Origin: Microbacterium keratanolyticum
GTDB lineage: Bacteria; Actinomycetota; Actinomycetes; Actinomycetales; Microbacteriaceae
Assembly: GCF_016907255.1 (NCBI RefSeq)
Contig: NZ_JAFBBQ010000001.1
Coordinates: 372,001 to 436,000, forward strand
Reading direction: 5' to 3'
Length of the DNA: 64,000 bases
Position numbers and translations under genes: made by a program. The notes beneath the pieces are model-generated. The model was not told the origin of the DNA and did no database searches. It saw only the letters and a list, made by a program, of their open reading frames with translations. Shown in pieces: positions 45,831-55,062 of this stretch. Each line of letters opens with the position of its first letter. Within the stretch, counting starts at the first letter, position 1.

Positions 45831-46630
45831 CGACCGAGCCCCTCATCCAGACACACGGACTGACCCGCACCTTCCGCGTGCCACGACGGTCGATCGGCGA
45901 ACCGCGTCGCACGATGACCGCGCTCGCGCCCACCGACCTCGCCATCCGCTCGGGAGAGTCACTCGGCATTATCGGAGAATCCGGATCCGGGAAGTCCACA
46001 CTGGTCCGCCTCCTGCTCGGCCTCGATGCGCCGACCGCCGGAAGCGTCACGGTCGACGGCACGGTCGTCGATACGACGAAGTCCGCGCGTGCGCTGCGCT
46101 GGCTGCGCCGCGAGACGGGGCTGGTGTTCCAGGATCCCTACGCATCGCTGGATCCCCGGATGACGGCGGGCCGTAGCATCTCCGAACCGTTGCGTGCGCT
46201 GGAGATCCCCGGCGATCACCGTGCCCGCGTCGCAGAGGTGCTCACCCAGGTGGGGCTCGACCCCGACATGGCCGATCGATTCCCGCACGAGTTCTCGGGC
46301 GGTCAGCGCCAGCGTGTCGCCCTGGCGCGGGCGATCGCGCATCGCCCGCGCATCCTCGTCGGCGATGAGCCGCTCTCGGCACTCGACGTGACGGTGCGCG
46401 CCCAGATCATCGATCTGCTGCGGGAGCTGCGCCGCACGGAGGACCTGACCCTCGTGCTCGTCTCGCACGATATCGGCGTCGTGCAGAACCTCTGCGACAG
46501 CGTCGCCGTGATGAAGGACGGCGCGATCGTCGAACACGGCGCGACCGCGGACGTGCTGCGCGCCCCGCAGCATCCGTACACCCGCGCTCTGCTCGCCGCG
46601 ATCCCGGTCATCCCACAGCGCGCGGAGTAA
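45827..46630 (+). CDS. ABC importer ATPase (DppF-like)
   Basis: A 267-residue ATPase: Walker A GESGSGKSTLVRLLLG, signature FSGGQRQRVALARAI, Walker B ILVGDEPLSALDV. Also without the C-terminal oligopeptide extension. Last gene of the operon; it converges on the GNAT gene with a 6-bp gap and no hairpin. Confidence 0.93.
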   Translation: MTTEPLIQTHGLTRTFRVPRRSIGEPRRTMTALAPTDLAIRSGESLGIIGESGSGKSTLVRLLLGLDAPTAGSVTVDGTVVDTTKSARALRWLRRETGLVFQDPYASLDPRMTAGRSISEPLRALEIPGDHRARVAEVLTQVGLDPDMADRFPHEFSGGQRQRVALARAIAHRPRILVGDEPLSALDVTVRAQIIDLLRELRRTEDLTLVLVSHDIGVVQNLCDSVAVMKDGAIVEHGATADVLRAPQHPYTRALLAAIPVIPQRAE

Positions 46631-46636
46631 CCGGCC

Positions 46637-47227
46637 TCAGCGGGAGCGTCGGGGCAGGGACTTCTGGAGGTACACCGTGCCGAGACTGCGGCCGAACTTG
46701 TAGCCGACCCCGCCCATGCGCCCGACCTCGACGAAGCCGAACTTGCGATGCAGCGCGAGGGAGCCTTCTGCCCCCGAGTCGCTGACGACCGCGACGATCT
46801 CTCGAAGGCCCGCTTCGATGGACGCGTCGATCAGCGCCTGCAGCAGGGCTGTGCCGAGACCCTTGCCCCCTGCGCTCGGGCCCAGATAGATCGAGTTCTC
46901 GACCGTGTAGCGGTAGGCCGACTTGGAGGCCCACGGCTGAACGAGCGCGTAGCCGAGCACCTGCCCGGACGGCGAGACCGCCACGAGGAACGGGAGCTTC
47001 GCACGCGAGAGGGCGGCGAACTTGTCACGCCAGAACCGGAGGGTCGAGGGCTTCTCATCGAACGTGATCACGGTGTTGGTCACGTAGTGGTCGTAGATCG
47101 CCCGCACATGCGGAAGGTCAGCGGCGACGGCGGGGCGAATCGTGTACGCGAACGTGTCGGGAATGCGGGGCGGCACACGACGGCGGCGCGGGAAGAGCCA
47201 CCCCAGGGGCGCGAGATCGGAGGGCAC
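46637..47227 (-). CDS. GNAT N-acetyltransferase (phosphinothricin acetyltransferase-like)
   Basis: A 196-residue GNAT protein. IRPAVAADLPHVRAIYDHYV at the start, the IYLGPSAGGKGLGTALLQAL acetyl-CoA loop and GFVEVGRMGGVGYKFGR are typical of the Pat/Bar-related group (yncA-like). The GTG at 47227 was chosen because the ung stop lies 5 nt upstream; longer starts would lie inside ung. Natural substrates of this group include methionine sulfone/sulfoximine-like compounds. Confidence 0.85.
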   Translation of the reverse strand: MPSDLAPLGWLFPRRRRVPPRIPDTFAYTIRPAVAADLPHVRAIYDHYVTNTVITFDEKPSTLRFWRDKFAALSRAKLPFLVAVSPSGQVLGYALVQPWASKSAYRYTVENSIYLGPSAGGKGLGTALLQALIDASIEAGLREIVAVVSDSGAEGSLALHRKFGFVEVGRMGGVGYKFGRSLGTVYLQKSLPRRSR

Positions 47228-47231
47228 GGCG

Positions 47232-47960
47232 TCAGTCCTCCGCACGCAGAAGCGACAGCAGGTCTGTCGCCTCATCGGCGGTCTCGACCCGCCAGTCGAT
47301 GGGTTCTGCGCCCTGCTCTCGCAGGAGCGCATTCACGCGCGAGAACGGGCGCGAGCCGAAGAAGCCGCGCCGGGCCGACAACGGCGACGGATGCGCTGAG
47401 GCGACGATCGCCGTGTCTCCGAGAAGGGGGCGCAAGGACTCGGCGTCCTTTCCCCACAGCACCGCGACGAGCGGCTCGTCCCGCGCGACAAGAGCACGGA
47501 TCGCGCACGCGGTGACCTCCTCCCACCCCCAGCCGCGATGCGACCCCGCCGCCCCCGGGCGCACGGTGAGAACGCGATTCAGCAACAGCACCCCCTGGTC
47601 GCTCCAGGCGGAGAGATCACCGTGCGGGGCGGGCGCGATTCCGAGGTCGTCCTGGAGCTCGCGATAGATGTTGCCGAGACTGCGCGGCAGCGGACGCACG
47701 GCGCGGTCGACGGCGAACGAGAGCCCGACCGGATGGCCGGGCGTCGGGTAGGGGTCCTGACCGACGATCAGCACCCGTACCCGGTGAAACGGCTGTTCGA
47801 AGGCGCGGAGAACCCGCTGCGCGTCGGGAAGGTAGCCAGCGGGATCCTCCCGGAGGCGCGCACTGATCGTCGTGATCTCCCCCGCAACCGGAGCGAGTGC
47901 TTCCGCCCAGTCCGGGTGGATCAGGCTCTCCGCACCTGTGAGCGCGAACCCCTGTGGCAT
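47232..47960 (-). CDS. ung: uracil-DNA glycosylase
   Basis: A 242-residue family 1 UDG excising uracil from DNA. The water-activating motif [16 protein letters not shown] (Asp69) and the C-terminal [18 protein letters not shown] are intact. ATG at 47960, 4 nt after the SDR stop. It forms an SDR-ung-GNAT operon on the minus strand. Confidence 0.96.
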   Translation of the reverse strand: MPQGFALTGAESLIHPDWAEALAPVAGEITTISARLREDPAGYLPDAQRVLRAFEQPFHRVRVLIVGQDPYPTPGHPVGLSFAVDRAVRPLPRSLGNIYRELQDDLGIAPAPHGDLSAWSDQGVLLLNRVLTVRPGAAGSHRGWGWEEVTACAIRALVARDEPLVAVLWGKDAESLRPLLGDTAIVASAHPSPLSARRGFFGSRPFSRVNALLREQGAEPIDWRVETADEATDLLSLLRAED

Positions 47961-47964
47961 CCGC

Positions 47965-48762
47965 TCAGGCCTCGGGCTGCACCCGCAGCGGCCCACGGGC
48001 CAGCAGGTGCTGTGCAGACTGCGCGACCGGACGCATCGTGATCAGGTCGAGGTTCACATGCCCGGGGCTGCCGAGCGCATAGGCGATGACGTCCGCGACA
48101 TCATCGGCGACGAGCGGCGCCTCGACGCCGGCATAGACGGATTCAGCGGCCTGCACATCGCCGCCGAGACGCTTGAGCGTGAACTCCTCGGTGTGCACCA
48201 TGCCGGGCGCGATCTCGACGACGCGAATCGGCTCGCCGTTGAGCTCTTGGCGCAGCACCTTCACGAGCATGGACTCCGCGGCCTTGGCTGCGTTGTAGCC
48301 GGAGCCGCCGGGATAGGCCACCTGTGCGGCAGTCGACGTCACGAAGAGCGTGTCGGCGTGGCCATCGGAGGACGCGGCGCGACGCAGCAACGGCAGGAGG
48401 GAGGCGACCAGCATCTGCGCGGAGAGCACATTGGCCTCGTACATCCAGCGCCAGTCGTCGAGTCGCCCGTTCTCCACGCGATCGGTGCCGCGGGCCCCTC
48501 CGGCGACATGCACGAGCGCGTGCACCGCGCCCGTCGCCTCGAGTTCTTCGGCCAGCGCAGCCACGGCGTCGGGATCGGTGAGGTCGGCGGCGATCGTCGT
48601 CGCGCCGGTCTCGTCTGCGAGCGCCTGCAACCGGTCGGCACGGCGTGCGACGCCCACGACGTCCCACCCCTGTGCGCGGAGAGCGCGTACCGTCGCGGCG
48701 CCGATTCCTGAGCTTGCGCCCGTCACCACGGCGCGTCGAGTCACTGCCTGCGTGTTCACCAT
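47965..48762 (-). CDS. short-chain dehydrogenase/reductase
   Basis: A 265-residue Rossmann-fold oxidoreductase. Cofactor loop TGASSGIG (residues 14-21), an NxxG-like LSAQ region, and the catalytic Tyr-x3-Lys in [12 protein letters not shown]. The ATG at 48762 lies 7 nt after TACGGT; the in-frame GTG at 48771 is less likely. Substrate unknown. First gene of the operon with ung. Confidence 0.9.
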   Translation of the reverse strand: MVNTQAVTRRAVVTGASSGIGAATVRALRAQGWDVVGVARRADRLQALADETGATTIAADLTDPDAVAALAEELEATGAVHALVHVAGGARGTDRVENGRLDDWRWMYEANVLSAQMLVASLLPLLRRAASSDGHADTLFVTSTAAQVAYPGGSGYNAAKAAESMLVKVLRQELNGEPIRVVEIAPGMVHTEEFTLKRLGGDVQAAESVYAGVEAPLVADDVADVIAYALGSPGHVNLDLITMRPVAQSAQHLLARGPLRVQPEA

Positions 48763-48769
48763 GGGATCC

Positions 48770-48775
48770 ACCGTA
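48770..48775 (-). promoter_or_regulatory. -10 box, leaderless promoter of the SDR-ung-GNAT operon
   Basis: TACGGT (minus strand), 7 nt before the ATG at 48762. Confidence 0.5.
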
Positions 48776-48802
48776 CGACGAACGACCGACGACGACGCGC
48801 AG

Positions 48803-48842
48803 CGCCGTCGGATCCGGCGTGATCGCGCCGGATCCGACGGCG
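48803..48842 (-). terminator. terminator of the SnoaL-like gene
   Basis: A 17-bp perfect inverted repeat (CGCCGTCGGATCCGGCG and complement) with a 6-nt loop starts 5 nt beyond the stop of the SnoaL-like gene and ends the transcript before the SDR promoter. Confidence 0.8.
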
Positions 48843-48847
48843 TCGTC

Positions 48848-49489
48848 TCACGCGTCGATCAACGGCGGAAGGCCGTAGCGATCGATCACCGGCGTGAGGA
48901 GTTCGATCGCTCGCGCGCCGTCGATCACGTCGGCCTCATCCACGCGTTCGACAGTGCGCGACAGGCTGTCCTCGTAGACATGCTCGCCGATCATGCGTCC
49001 AGCCGCGTCGTACGGCCAGTTGAAGCAGAGCGTGCGGCGGACAAGGTACCAGGCATCCGCGTCGAAGACCTCGCTCTCTGTCAGGTCGCCACCGGCTGCC
49101 ACGTTGCTGAAGACCTTGCCGCTCATCATCCGACCCGGGATGAACTGACTGAACAGCACCTCGCCCGCGAATCCCCAGTCGCCGACGGCAATCTTCGCAT
49201 CCTTGATCCACATGACGAGCATGTCGATCTCCGCGAGGGACTGATAGAAGCCACGGACCTGGTCCATGCCGTCCAGCAGGATCGCCTCGCCATCTTCGAA
49301 AAGGCGGTAGACGGGGTGCTCGACCGTCATCTCTGGGGCGAGAAGCTCGTCGTAGCGTCCGGAGACTTCCAGGAGACCGTGGCGGCGGAAGTTGATGAGG
49401 ATGCGTCGGTGCAACGGATCCTCGGTACGTTCGATCAAGCGGTCGACGTCGTCCATCTGAGCCACGAACTCGTCATCGAATCTTCCCAT
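48848..49489 (-). CDS. SnoaL/NTF2-like protein
   Basis: A 213-residue protein predicted as one cone-shaped NTF2/SnoaL-like domain: an N-terminal helix pair, HPVYRLFEDGEAI, and WDAAGRM-like WPYDAAGRMIGEHVY. Such domains act as small hydrolases/isomerases or ligand binders. The ATG at 49489 is preferred over one at 49540 because GAGGAAAGG lies before it. It is divergent from the LysR gene, which may control it. Confidence 0.7.
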   Translation of the reverse strand: MGRFDDEFVAQMDDVDRLIERTEDPLHRRILINFRRHGLLEVSGRYDELLAPEMTVEHPVYRLFEDGEAILLDGMDQVRGFYQSLAEIDMLVMWIKDAKIAVGDWGFAGEVLFSQFIPGRMMSGKVFSNVAAGGDLTESEVFDADAWYLVRRTLCFNWPYDAAGRMIGEHVYEDSLSRTVERVDEADVIDGARAIELLTPVIDRYGLPPLIDA

Positions 49490-49601
49490 ATCTGAATACC
49501 TTTCCTCGGTGTTGGGGTCATCGCCATGCTCGGCCAGCACCGCCGCGAAGGGAATGTGCGAATATCAAATGGAATTAACGCTCACGTGAACGGAGGTGCG
49601 G
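49490..49601. promoter_or_regulatory. divergent control region, SnoaL-like gene and LysR gene
   Basis: The 112 bases between the two divergent starts include an AT-rich patch (AATATCAAATGGAATTAA, about 49561-49578). LysR regulators often bind such T-N11-A sites between themselves and their target. No clear -10 can be assigned. Confidence 0.4.
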
Positions 49602-50480
49602 ATGCGAACCCCGGATGCCACGCTGACGCAGCTGCGGGCCTTCCTCGCCGTCGTGCGTACCGGAAGGTTCGTGCGAGCGGCAGACGAGATGCACATCAGT
49701 CCGCCCGCGCTGACCCAGCAGATCGGACGACTCGAACGTGCCGTCGGTGCTTCACTCCTGGACCGCGGCTCTCATCCCATTCAGCCCACGGAAGCGGGCC
49801 GACGGCTGCTTCCCGCCGCTCAGGATGCTCTCCGCCTCATCGATGATGCCTTCGCGCAACTCTCCGGCGCGCCGGCGATCACTGTCCGCATCGGCGTCCT
49901 CAACACGCCGACATCACCTCGGGCGAACGCAATCCTCACCACACTGCGCGAGAGCGATCGCCCCGTCACGTTCACGATGCAGCAGCTTCCCTGGAACGCG
50001 CAGACCACCGCCGTGCAATCGGGTGCGGTGGACGCCAGCTTTGTCCGGCCCCCCGTGCACGCACATCGTGATCTGCGCTTCGACGTCATCGAAGAGGAAG
50101 AGCGGGTGGTCGTCGTCAGCGCCCGACACCGGCTAGCATCTCGACGCGTCGTCGATCTCGCGGAGCTCGACGAGGACATCGTCGTGCACGGCGGCGACGA
50201 CCTCCTTGAGTGGAGTCACTGGTGGGCTGTCGACCCTCGCCCCTCTGGCGCGCCGGTTCGCTACGGCGACGTGGTGCACACCATGGAGGAGGCCTTGGAG
50301 ACGGTACGTCGCAGCGACCATGTACTGATCACAGCACGCAGCGTGCCTCAGCTCTTCCGGGCGAATGGGCTCAAGGTGCTGCGCATCCGTGACGCCGCAC
50401 GCTGTGCGCTCGTGCTGTGCACGCGCGCCTCGGATCGCTCCGAGGCCGTCCGTATGCTGCGCACACTCACCCGAGAGTGA
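49602..50480 (+). CDS. LysR-family transcriptional regulator
   Basis: A 292-residue LTTR. N-terminal winged helix LTQLRAFLAVVRTGRFVRAA then LTQQIGRLERAVGASLLDRG, and a C-terminal two-lobed ligand domain from about residue 90. ATG at 49602 with GGAGG 5 nt upstream. Divergent from the SnoaL-like gene. A perfect palindrome GCCCGGATCCGGGC (50496-50509) follows its stop and may end its transcript. Confidence 0.92.
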   Translation: MRTPDATLTQLRAFLAVVRTGRFVRAADEMHISPPALTQQIGRLERAVGASLLDRGSHPIQPTEAGRRLLPAAQDALRLIDDAFAQLSGAPAITVRIGVLNTPTSPRANAILTTLRESDRPVTFTMQQLPWNAQTTAVQSGAVDASFVRPPVHAHRDLRFDVIEEEERVVVVSARHRLASRRVVDLAELDEDIVVHGGDDLLEWSHWWAVDPRPSGAPVRYGDVVHTMEEALETVRRSDHVLITARSVPQLFRANGLKVLRIRDAARCALVLCTRASDRSEAVRMLRTLTRE

Positions 50481-50552
50481 GATCACCTCGTCGGCGCCCG
50501 GATCCGGGCCCAAGATCCGCATCTGATCTTGTTACGTCACATTTCCCCGGCG

Positions 50553-50582
50553 TTGTTGACAAACGCAGCCACTCTCTAGCCT
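50553..50582 (+). promoter_or_regulatory. promoter of metY
   Basis: TTGTTG (50553-50558) with an 18-bp spacer, or TTGACA (50556-50561) with 15 bp, precedes TAGCCT (50577-50582). The leader of about 100 nt carries a perfect 16-bp palindrome CCGTTCCGCGGAACGG (50619-50634). No known SAM riboswitch class was recognised in it. Confidence 0.6.
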
Positions 50583-50689
50583 GGTCACATCGACCCCGGT
50601 CGACCACGATCCTCGGAACCGTTCCGCGGAACGGATCCACCCACCCGTCTCCCCCTGCGGATCATCCGCACCTACCCAAGGAGAACATG

Positions 50690-52009
50690 ATGTCCGCAGA
50701 GAACTGGCGCTTCGAAACCAAGCAGATCCACTCGGGCGCTGCGCCCGACCCGGTCACCAAGGCCCGCGCGACGCCGATCTACCAGACCACGTCCTACGTC
50801 TTCGACAACGCCGACCACGCCGCCAACCTCTTCGCGCTGGCGGAGTTCGGCAACATCTACACGCGCATCCAGAACCCGACCCAGGATGTGCTGGAGCAGC
50901 GCCTCGCCGCCCTCGAAGGCGGCACCGGCGCCCTCGTCCTCGCCAGCGGCCAGGCCGCAGCCACCTTCGCGGTGCTCAACATCGCGCAGGCCGGCGACCA
51001 CATCGTCTCTTCGTCGTCGATCTACGGTGGCACCTACAACCTCTTCAAGTACACGCTCGCGAAGCTCGGCATCGAGGTCACGTTCGTCGAGAACCAGGAC
51101 GACGCAGAAGAGTGGCGCGCCGCGGTGCGCCCGAACACCAAGCTGTTCTTCGCTGAGACGATCGGCAACCCGAAGATCAACGTGCTCGACATCCGCACGG
51201 TCGCCGACATCGCCCACGAGGGTGGCGTGCCGCTCATCGTCGACAACACGATCGCGACGCCGTTCCTGATCCGTCCGTTCGAGCACGGCGCAGACATCGT
51301 CGTGCACTCGGTCACCAAGTTCCTCGGCGGCCACGGCACCACGATCGGTGGCGCGATCATCGACGGCGGATCCTTCGCCTGGTCGCAGAACGTCGAGAAG
51401 TTCCCGGGCCTGACCGAGCCCGACCCCTCGTACCACGGCGCCTCGTACACGACGGCAGTGGGCGACGGCCTGGCCTACATCATCAAGGCGCGCGTGCAGC
51501 TGCTGCGTGACCTCGGCTCGGCGATCTCGCCGCAGAGCGCCTGGAACCTCATCCAGGGCATCGAGACGCTGTCGCTGCGCATCGAGCGTCACGTGCAGAA
51601 CGCGCAGGAGATCGCGGAGTGGCTCGACAACCACGATGACATCGCCTCGGTGAACTACTCGGGTCTGCCGTCCTCCCCCTGGTACGCGGCCGCGAACACC
51701 TACTCCCCGAAGGGCGTCGGCGCGGTCCTGTCGTTCGAGCTCAAGGGCGGTGTCGAGGCGGGTCGCGAGTTCGTGAACAGCCTGTCGCTGTTCAGCCACC
51801 TCGCCAACATCGGCGACGTGCGCTCGCTCGTCATCCACCCGGCGTCCACGACGCACTCGCAGCTGACGCCGGAGCAGCAGCTGACCACGGGCGTCACCCC
51901 GGGCCTGGTGCGCCTGTCGGTCGGACTCGAGAACATCGAAGACCTCAAGGCCGACCTCGAGCAGGCACTCGCCGCAGCACGTCGCGTGTCGGAGGCGGCT
52001 CGCGCCTGA
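50690..52009 (+). CDS. metY: O-acetylhomoserine sulfhydrylase
   Basis: A 439-residue PLP enzyme of the Cys/Met metabolism group, making homocysteine from O-acetylhomoserine and sulfide. PLP lysine is Lys210 in HSVTKFLGGHG; the length (about 440) and the FNIYTRIQNPT-type start separate MetY from the shorter MetB/MetC. ATG at 50690 with AAGGAG 6 nt upstream; an ATG 3 nt earlier is too close to that site. metX, supplying its substrate, lies downstream after a terminator. Confidence 0.95.
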   Translation: MSAENWRFETKQIHSGAAPDPVTKARATPIYQTTSYVFDNADHAANLFALAEFGNIYTRIQNPTQDVLEQRLAALEGGTGALVLASGQAAATFAVLNIAQAGDHIVSSSSIYGGTYNLFKYTLAKLGIEVTFVENQDDAEEWRAAVRPNTKLFFAETIGNPKINVLDIRTVADIAHEGGVPLIVDNTIATPFLIRPFEHGADIVVHSVTKFLGGHGTTIGGAIIDGGSFAWSQNVEKFPGLTEPDPSYHGASYTTAVGDGLAYIIKARVQLLRDLGSAISPQSAWNLIQGIETLSLRIERHVQNAQEIAEWLDNHDDIASVNYSGLPSSPWYAAANTYSPKGVGAVLSFELKGGVEAGREFVNSLSLFSHLANIGDVRSLVIHPASTTHSQLTPEQQLTTGVTPGLVRLSVGLENIEDLKADLEQALAAARRVSEAARA

Positions 52010-52022
52010 GTCCACAGTGAAG

Positions 52023-52061
52023 GGCGGATGCCTCGGAGACACGTTCTCCGAGGCATCCGCC
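52023..52061 (+). terminator. terminator between metY and metX
   Basis: A 17-bp perfect stem (GGCGGATGCCTCGGAGA and complement) with a 5-nt loop, 13 nt after metY. Its arms share GGCGGATGCC with the pspA terminator. Confidence 0.8.
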
Positions 52062-52148
52062 GTCTGCGCTCCCCGACATCGTTCGTTGTAGAGCGCATTC
52101 GTCCGTAACGGTCCAAAGGGCTCTGCGGATCCGGGAGAGAATGGGCAT

Positions 52149-53357
52149 ATGGATTGGCAGTCGACCTCTGAAGACACGGTGCCCTCGGCGCCGGTGACCG
52201 AGGCGGATGCTCGGCTCCTCCGTGCGCGCCCGCCGGCAACCGGCGCGTGGCGTGACGGCGATCCCGACGGCGAACGTCAGTTCGCCTCCCTCGGCGCCTT
52301 CCGCACGGAGGGAGGCGAGCAGCTGCCCGCTATCCGCCTGGCCTACGAGACCTGGGGGACGCTCAACGAGGCCCGCGACAACGCGGTGCTAATCCTGCAC
52401 GCGCTCACGGGAGACAGCCATGTTGTCGGTGAAGCCGGACCCGGGCACCCGACGAGCGGATGGTGGGGCGACATCGTCGCGCCCGATGGTGCGATCGACA
52501 CGGATCGCTGGTTCGTGATCGCGCCGAACATCCTCGGCGGATGCCAGGGGTCGACGGGTCCTGCAAGCATCGCCCCCGACGGCTACGAGTGGGCGTCGCG
52601 CTTCCCCTATCTGACCGTGCGCGACCAGGTCTCCGCGCAGATCATGCTCGCCGACCAGCTCGGCATCGACCGGTGGGCCGCGGTGATCGGCGGTTCCATG
52701 GGCGGCATGCACGCCCTGGAGTGGGCGGTGACGGTCCCCGAGCGGGTCGAGCGCCTCGCGATCCTGTCGTCTCCCCCGGTCACGACCGCCGACCAGCTCG
52801 CCCTGAACTTCGTGCAGCTGGAGACCGTGCGGATGGACCCGCGCTTCGCCGGCGGCGAGTACTACGATGCGCCGATCGGCGAGGGCCCGCACCGCGGTCT
52901 CGCACTGGCGCGGCGCATGGCTCTGCTGAACTACCGCAGCCCGATCGAACTCAACCAGCGGTTCCAGCGCTCGTGGCAGTCGGAGGTGTCGCCGCTCGGA
53001 CATGGCGGACGCTTCGCCGTCGAGTCCTACCTCGACTTCCACGGCAACAAGTTCACGCGCCGTTTCGATGCGAACAGCTACCTCACGCTCGTCGAGGCCA
53101 TGAACTCCCACGATGTCGGCCGCGACCGCGGCGGCGTCGAGGACGCTCTGCGGCGGGTCACCGCGAAGACGCTCGTTCTCGGCATCGACAGCGACCGGCT
53201 GTTCCCCGTCGACGGGCAGCACCGTATCGCCCGAGGCATCCCGCACACCCTCGACGGCAACCAGGCTGTCGTTCTCAACAGCGACTTCGGCCACGACGGT
53301 TTCCTCATCGAGACCGACGAGGTCAGCACCCACCTGCGCCGCCTGCTCGACAGCTGA
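52149..53357 (+). CDS. metX: homoserine O-acetyltransferase
   Basis: A 402-residue alpha/beta-hydrolase-fold acyltransferase, acetylating homoserine with acetyl-CoA for methionine synthesis. Nucleophile Ser183 in GGSMGGMHALEW, catalytic Asp in GIDSDRLFP and His in FGHDGFL. A GAGAAT lies 6 nt before the ATG and may be the -10 of a leaderless promoter downstream of the metY terminator. Convergent with bioB, 6-bp gap. Confidence 0.96.
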   Translation: MDWQSTSEDTVPSAPVTEADARLLRARPPATGAWRDGDPDGERQFASLGAFRTEGGEQLPAIRLAYETWGTLNEARDNAVLILHALTGDSHVVGEAGPGHPTSGWWGDIVAPDGAIDTDRWFVIAPNILGGCQGSTGPASIAPDGYEWASRFPYLTVRDQVSAQIMLADQLGIDRWAAVIGGSMGGMHALEWAVTVPERVERLAILSSPPVTTADQLALNFVQLETVRMDPRFAGGEYYDAPIGEGPHRGLALARRMALLNYRSPIELNQRFQRSWQSEVSPLGHGGRFAVESYLDFHGNKFTRRFDANSYLTLVEAMNSHDVGRDRGGVEDALRRVTAKTLVLGIDSDRLFPVDGQHRIARGIPHTLDGNQAVVLNSDFGHDGFLIETDEVSTHLRRLLDS

Positions 53358-53363
53358 TCCGGA

Positions 53364-54419
53364 TCAGGCGTTCGCCGGCAGAGTCGTTCCCGCTCCGCGC
53401 TGGCGCGCCACCGCACGTCCGCGGGCACCTTCTGTCGTGTCTGCCTGGTCGGCGATGACGAATCCGTTGTCGCGAATGAGCTCGAGATCGGATGCCGCCG
53501 CCTGACCCTCTGCGGTCAGATAGTCGCCCAGGAAGATCGAGTTCGCCAGGTGAAGCGCGAGCCCCTGGAGCGTCCGCAGATGCAGCTCTCGCCCTCCCGC
53601 GAGTCGCACCGCGGCTGTCGGGCAGGCGAAGCGCGCGAGCGCCACGATGCGCAGGCAATGCGCGGGCGTGAGGTCCCACCTGCCCTCCATGGGCGTGCCG
53701 TCGAAAGGGACGAGGAAGTTGATCGGGATCGAGTCGGCGTCAAGCGTGCGCAGCGCGAAGATCGCCTCGATGATCTGCTCGTTCGACTCCCCCATGCCCA
53801 CGATGAGACCGCTGCAGGGTGAGAGCCCTGCAGCGGCGGCACGGGTGATCGTGTCGACACGGTCGCCGTAGGTGTGGGTCTGCACGATCTCGTCGTGGAA
53901 CGACTCCGCCGTGTTGATGTTGTGGTTGTAGGCGTCGACGCCGGCATCCGCGAGCTTCTCCGCCTGTCCTTCTTTCAGCAGCCCCAGGCAGGCGCAGACC
54001 TCGACCGACGGCTGCGCGGCTTTGATCGCGGTCGCCGTGGCGACGACCCGATCGACGTCGCGGTTCATCGGTCCGCGCCCGCTGGCGACGAGACACACAC
54101 GTGATGCCCCTCCGCGAATACCTGCTTCGGCCTGCGCCACGGCTTCTGCGGGATCCAACCAGGAGTACTTCAGGATCTGCGCCTGCGAGCCGAGCGCCTG
54201 CGAGCAGTAGTGACAGTTCTCCGGGCACAGCCCCGACTTCAGGTTGACAAGGTAGTTGAGCGTGACGCGATCCCCGAAGTGCGCGCGGCGGATTCTGCTG
54301 CCCGCGGCGACGAGCGCGAGAAGCTCGTCATCCGGACAGTCCAGGATCATCCGCGCATCGGCGGCGCTGAGTTCACCGCCCTTGAGAACATCCGCGGCGA
54401 GCGCATCGAAGCGGCTCAC
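53364..54419 (-). CDS. bioB: biotin synthase
   Basis: A 351-residue radical-SAM enzyme inserting sulfur into dethiobiotin. The 4Fe-4S motif CPENCHYC (Cys65, Cys69, Cys72) is intact, and [19 protein letters not shown] and the Arg of the 2Fe-2S site region (PFDGTPMEG) follow. GTG start overlapping the bioY stop (GTGA). bioA, bioD and bioF are not in the window. Confidence 0.96.
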   Translation of the reverse strand: MSRFDALAADVLKGGELSAADARMILDCPDDELLALVAAGSRIRRAHFGDRVTLNYLVNLKSGLCPENCHYCSQALGSQAQILKYSWLDPAEAVAQAEAGIRGGASRVCLVASGRGPMNRDVDRVVATATAIKAAQPSVEVCACLGLLKEGQAEKLADAGVDAYNHNINTAESFHDEIVQTHTYGDRVDTITRAAAAGLSPCSGLIVGMGESNEQIIEAIFALRTLDADSIPINFLVPFDGTPMEGRWDLTPAHCLRIVALARFACPTAAVRLAGGRELHLRTLQGLALHLANSIFLGDYLTAEGQAAASDLELIRDNGFVIADQADTTEGARGRAVARQRGAGTTLPANA

Positions 54420-55009
54420 CGGCGCCGGCCTTCGACGCGTGCCACGAGACGCCAGGCGGCAGGGAGCATCCCGCTGAGCGCGAGCACCTTGAGCGCGTCA
54501 CCGATGAGGAACGGGACAACGCCGAGCAGGACGGCCTGACCGAGGTCGATCTGCAGCGAGAACGCAAGCCACGGCACCCCGCACAGGTAGAGCGAGAGCG
54601 TTCCGATCGCGCCGAGAGCGAGAGTCGTCAGCACACGGCGGTCTGCCCGGCGACGTGCGAGCTGGCCGACGATGAACGCCGCCACCACGTACCCGACGAT
54701 GTATCCGAACGTGGGCAGCAGGACGCCGCTGGCACCGCCCGCGAACACAGGGGCCCCCAGCGCCCCGATCGCGAGGTAGAGGAGCGCGCTGGCTGCGCCC
54801 CGTGCGGGACCGAGCGCAGCACCCGTCGCCATGACTCCGAGGGTGGCGAGAGTGATGGGCACCGGTGTGAATGGCAGGGGCACGATCGCGAACGCCGACA
54901 GCGTGATGAGCGCCGTGCCCGCGAGGACGAGCGCGACATCCCGCGCCCAGGCACCGCCCCAGGCATCCGCGAGATAGTGCCGAGGGGATTCGAGAGAGAC
55001 AGCGGTCAT
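54416..55009 (-). CDS. bioY: biotin transporter substrate-binding component
   Basis: A 197-residue S-component of an ECF transporter with six membrane helices. Family signature [20 protein letters not shown] and [14 protein letters not shown] at 55009 with AGGAAGG upstream. It is the first gene of bioY-bioB, under the palindromic operator at 55021-55050. The energising EcfAT genes are elsewhere. Confidence 0.95.
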   Translation of the reverse strand: MTAVSLESPRHYLADAWGGAWARDVALVLAGTALITLSAFAIVPLPFTPVPITLATLGVMATGAALGPARGAASALLYLAIGALGAPVFAGGASGVLLPTFGYIVGYVVAAFIVGQLARRRADRRVLTTLALGAIGTLSLYLCGVPWLAFSLQIDLGQAVLLGVVPFLIGDALKVLALSGMLPAAWRLVARVEGRRR

Positions 55010-55020
55010 GACACACCTTC

Positions 55021-55057
55021 CTGAACACCGTTCACGTGAACGATGTTCAGGAGCCTA
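55021..55057 (-). promoter_or_regulatory. BioQ-like operator and -10 of bioY-bioB
   Basis: A 30-bp inverted repeat (55021-55050), with CTGAAC at one end, TTCACGTGAA at the centre and GTTCAG at the other, mismatched at one symmetrical position. The half-site TGAAC-N3-GTTCAC resembles the BioQ operator of corynebacteria and mycobacteria. TAGGCT (55052-55057, minus) is the -10, so the repeat covers the transcription start, a repressor position. Confidence 0.7.
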
Positions 55058-55062
55058 CCGGA

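Noticed and set aside
50583..50689. SAM riboswitch before metY
   Set aside because: The leader lacks the conserved core of SAM-I, SAM-II or SAM-IV as far as can be judged by eye; only a palindrome is certain.
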